A stretch of 9,086 nt of DNA from assembly GCA_003533825.1 (NCBI GenBank), contig DQCG01000486.1, positions 1 through 9,086 of the forward strand, in the 5' to 3' direction. Origin of the DNA: Phycisphaerales bacterium. GTDB taxonomy: Bacteria > Planctomycetota > Phycisphaerae > Sedimentisphaerales > Anaerobacaceae. Shown here in pieces: positions 6,994 through 9,086 of the stretch. The notes beneath the pieces are model-generated. The model did no database searches, was not told the origin of the DNA, and saw only the letters and a list, made by a program, of their open reading frames with translations. The first letter of the stretch is position 1. Every line of letters starts with the position of its first letter. The translations under genes and the position numbers were made by a program.

Positions 6994-7012
6994 CCGGCGG
7001 CTCTACCGCCGG
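6994..7012 (+). other. Hairpin in the rpsB-tsf spacer
   Basis: A perfect 7-bp GC-only stem (CCGGCGG at 6994-7000 with CCGCCGG at 7006-7012) encloses a 5-nt loop. The following bases are TTGG and not a T-run, so a strong intrinsic terminator is unlikely. It may act as an attenuator, pause site or processing/stability element that adjusts tsf expression relative to rpsB; this role is inferred from position. The remainder of the 115-nt spacer is A-rich. Confidence 0.6.
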
Positions 7013-7066
7013 TTGGCACAATACCAGTAACAATCCACAAAGCACAAGAGAATAGGAGTTTTTAAG

Positions 7067-7933
7067 ATGGCGGAGATTTCAGCAGCCATGGTCATGAAAC
7101 TGCGGAAGATTAGCGGTCAGGGAATGATGGACTGCAAGAAAGCGCTTCAGGAAACCGATGGAGATATCGATCAAGCTATGGATCTGCTCAGGAAAAAAGG
7201 CCTTGCCACCCTGGCAAAACGTGCCGAGCGCGATACGTCCGAAGGCCTGGTCGTGAGCAAAATCGGCCCTGACGGCAAGACGGCAATTATGGCAACGCTT
7301 TGCTGTGAGACCGATTTCGTAGCCAAGAGTGATGATTTCATAGCGGCAGCACAGACTCTGGCAAACTTCGCATTGGCCTGCAAGGCCGACGAGGGTGTTG
7401 AGAATGTTCTTGAGACCTCTGCCGACGGCAGAAAATTCAGTGATGTTCTGACCGAGATAGTCAGTAAAACCGGCGAGAAAACACAGGTGGGAGATTACGC
7501 CAAATACACACTCGACGGTCCCGGACTGATCGGCACATATATTCACTTCAATGAAAAAGTCGGTACAATGGTACAGATTGAGACCGGCGATGAAGCGATG
7601 GCAGCCGTAGATGCACTAAAGCAAACCGCTGCCGACTTAGCAATGCATATAACCGCAACCAAGCCCCTGGCACTTGATAAAGACCAGATTGATCCAGAGA
7701 TCATCGAGCGGGAAAAGGCCATTTTCGCCGAGCAGGTTAAGAACAAACCGGCGAATATTATAGATAAAATTGTCGAAGGCAAAATAAAGAAATTTTACAC
7801 CGAGAACTGCCTTCTGCAGCAGCCTTTTGTCAAAGACGACAGCAAGTCCGTCGAACAGGTCCTTGCCGAAGCGGCCAAACAAGCCGGCGGCGAGGCAAAA
7901 ATTAAAAGATTTGTCCGGTTCGAAGTCGGATAA
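7067..7933 (+). CDS. tsf: Translation elongation factor Ts
   Basis: EF-Ts is the cytosolic nucleotide exchange factor that releases GDP from EF-Tu. The 288-residue protein has the N-terminal UBA-like domain (about 5-52) with RKISGQGMMDCKKAL (13-27) and LLRKKGLATLAKRAER (40-55). The EF-Tu-contact motif TDFVAKSDDF (82-91) includes the Asp-Phe pair that disturbs the EF-Tu magnesium site. The C-terminal end has GKIKKFYTENCLLQQPFVKD and finishes in VRFEVG, both family hallmarks. Length is normal. GGAG lies 8 nt upstream of the ATG. It follows rpsB as in most bacteria and is separated from pyrH by a 51-nt spacer that contains a hairpin. Confidence 0.97.
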   Translation: MAEISAAMVMKLRKISGQGMMDCKKALQETDGDIDQAMDLLRKKGLATLAKRAERDTSEGLVVSKIGPDGKTAIMATLCCETDFVAKSDDFIAAAQTLANFALACKADEGVENVLETSADGRKFSDVLTEIVSKTGEKTQVGDYAKYTLDGPGLIGTYIHFNEKVGTMVQIETGDEAMAAVDALKQTAADLAMHITATKPLALDKDQIDPEIIEREKAIFAEQVKNKPANIIDKIVEGKIKKFYTENCLLQQPFVKDDSKSVEQVLAEAAKQAGGEAKIKRFVRFEVG

Positions 7934-7943
7934 ACAGAGGCGG

Positions 7944-7977
7944 CTCGTGAAGCGAGATGCGAGAAGCTCTTCGCGAG
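7944..7977 (+). promoter_or_regulatory. Hairpin overlapping the probable pyrH ribosome binding site
   Basis: CTCGTGAAG (7944-7952) can pair with CTTCGCGAG (7969-7977) in a 9-bp stem containing one G-U pair, with a 16-nt loop. The only Shine-Dalgarno-like sequence before pyrH, GAG at 7975-7977 (7 nt from the ATG), lies in the 3' arm. GCGAG occurs three times in the element (at 7952, 7959 and 7973), which allows alternative short stems. The pairing is visible in the sequence; a role in controlling pyrH translation is inference. Confidence 0.45.
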
Positions 7978-7984
7978 ATTTTAA

Positions 7985-8707
7985 ATGGCAGAGAACAAAT
8001 ATCATCGCGTTCTGTTGAAACTTTCGGGTGAAAGTTTTTGCAGGGCGGGTCAGCACGGGATTGACGGCTCTGCGCTCGAGTCAATCGCCGAGAGGATCGC
8101 TGAGATTTGCAAAGTCGGCCCGCAGGTCGCGATTGTTGTCGGAGCAGGTAATTTTCTACGGGGAAAAACCTTCTCGGAGACCAGCCATATACCCAGGAAC
8201 ACAGCGGACTATATGGGGATGCTGGCTACCATTATCAACGCCTGTGCCCTTCAGGAGACGCTGGAGAAGCTTGGCCAGGAAACGAGAGTCCTCAGCGCGA
8301 TAGAAGTTCCGGCGATGTGCGAGGGATTTATTCGCAGAAGGGCCATTCGACACCTTGAACGCGGAAGGGTCGCGATACTGGCGGGCGGAACGGGAAATCC
8401 TTTCTTTACTACCGATACCTGTGCGGCGTTAAGGGCATCGGAGCTCGATGCGGATCTGCTCATAAAGGCAACAAAGGTGCTCGGCGTTTACAGTGATGAT
8501 CCCGAGACAAATCCGGATGCACAACTTTTCGAAAAATTATCCTACGATGAGGTGCTCACCAGGAAGCTTCGAATAATGGATCATTCGGCAATAAGTCTTT
8601 GCCGGGACAACGATATCCCGATTATTGTTTTGAATATTTTCGAGAAGGGCAATATAACAAAGGCTCTTTGCGGCGAGCAAATTGGCACCAAAATAGTAAC
8701 GAAATGA
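7985..8707 (+). CDS. pyrH: UMP kinase
   Basis: This cytosolic enzyme of the amino-acid kinase family converts UMP and ATP to UDP and ADP, on the way to UTP and CTP; bacterial forms are hexameric and usually regulated by GTP and UTP. The 240-residue length is typical. Visible motifs are VLLKLSGESF (9-18), GAGNFLRG (53-60, usually GGGNxxRG), TADYMGMLAT (73-82), AGGTGNPFFTTDTCAALRA and KATKVLGVYSDDP (usually VDGVY), then SLCRDNDIPIIVLN. The two substitutions are mild and the enzyme is probably active. The ATG at 7985 follows tsf by 51 nt, and its weak Shine-Dalgarno lies inside a potential hairpin. The frr ribosome binding site overlaps its stop codon, which suggests coupled translation. Confidence 0.96.
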   Translation: MAENKYHRVLLKLSGESFCRAGQHGIDGSALESIAERIAEICKVGPQVAIVVGAGNFLRGKTFSETSHIPRNTADYMGMLATIINACALQETLEKLGQETRVLSAIEVPAMCEGFIRRRAIRHLERGRVAILAGGTGNPFFTTDTCAALRASELDADLLIKATKVLGVYSDDPETNPDAQLFEKLSYDEVLTRKLRIMDHSAISLCRDNDIPIIVLNIFEKGNITKALCGEQIGTKIVTK

Positions 8708-8710
8708 GGT
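8706..8710 (+). promoter_or_regulatory. Ribosome binding site of frr, overlapping the pyrH stop
   Basis: GAGGT overlaps the TGA stop of pyrH (8705-8707) and lies 5 nt before the frr ATG at 8716. This strong site supports the start and indicates that pyrH and frr are read from one message. Confidence 0.8.
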
Positions 8711-8715
8711 AGAAG

Positions 8716-9086
8716 ATGCCTACGAAGACAATTGTCTCGGACACCGAATCCAAAATGAAAAAAGCGGTCGAAATCCTGCAGGACGATTTAAAAGCTGTCC
8801 GCAGCGGCAGAGCTGCGACCGGGCTGGTCGAAAACATAAAGGCCGATTTTTACGGGACGCCTACGCCGTTGAAACAGATGGCAACCCTGGCGACGCCTCA
8901 GATGGATATGATTGTGATTAAGCCGTTCGATCCCGCTTCTATCAAAGATATCGAAAAAGCAATCAAGGCAAGCGACCTGAGTATCGCACCGATTGTAGAC
9001 GGAAAAATAATCAGGCTTAATATCCCTGCTCTAAGCGAGGAAAGAAGAAAGCAGCTTGTTCAGCAGGCCAAACACACCGGCGAACA
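8716..9086 (+). CDS. frr: Ribosome recycling factor (C-terminus beyond window)
   Basis: Ribosome recycling factor works with EF-G to split the post-termination ribosome. The window holds 123 complete codons of a protein that is usually about 185 residues long, cut by the right edge. Visible family features are the first long helix with LKAVRSGRA (25-33), ADFYGTPTPLKQMATL in the beta-rich domain, and PQMDMIVIKPFDP. These are followed by IKDIEKAIKASDLSIAP, then DGKIIRLNIPALSEERRKQL, which leads into the long C-terminal helices. The gene starts 8 nt after pyrH with its own Shine-Dalgarno. Confidence 0.96.
   Translation, partial: MPTKTIVSDTESKMKKAVEILQDDLKAVRSGRAATGLVENIKADFYGTPTPLKQMATLATPQMDMIVIKPFDPASIKDIEKAIKASDLSIAPIVDGKIIRLNIPALSEERRKQLVQQAKHTGE

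Overview
The window looks like an ordinary chromosomal segment of a Gram-negative-type bacterium. A secretin gives evidence of an outer membrane, and a secreted two-domain glycoside hydrolase suggests a polysaccharide degrader. My best guess is a planctomycete of the Phycisphaerae/Sedimentisphaerales kind. That guess rests on the overall feel of the gene set and on the short secretin and small conserved protein. It is inference and was not tested by any search.

Layout: two transcription blocks diverge from an AT-rich spacer at about 3284-3421. Leftward (minus strand) run rimO (S12 methylthiotransferase), pgsA (phosphatidylglycerophosphate synthase family) and a secreted enzyme that joins a GH16 beta-glucanase-type domain to a GH29 alpha-L-fucosidase domain and runs off the left edge. 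The gaps are 37 and 27 nt, so they could be one transcript. Rightward, a near-consensus sigma70-type promoter (TTGACG-N16-TATAAT) precedes a 618-codon secretin-like protein with a long Ala/Lys/Glu-rich coiled-coil tail. A 133-residue protein of unknown function follows. Then comes the translation cluster rpsB-tsf-pyrH-frr (S2, EF-Ts, UMP kinase, ribosome recycling factor), with frr cut by the right edge.

How they fit: rpsB-tsf-pyrH-frr is a widely conserved order that links ribosome function with UTP supply, and RimO also acts on the ribosome. The secretin, the small protein and the glycosidase are the accessory part. I see no other secretion genes, mobile elements, tRNAs, rRNAs or CRISPR arrays. 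The most unusual items are the GH16-GH29 fusion, the solitary secretin with a TolA-like tail, the unassigned small protein, and a hairpin that overlaps the probable pyrH ribosome binding site.
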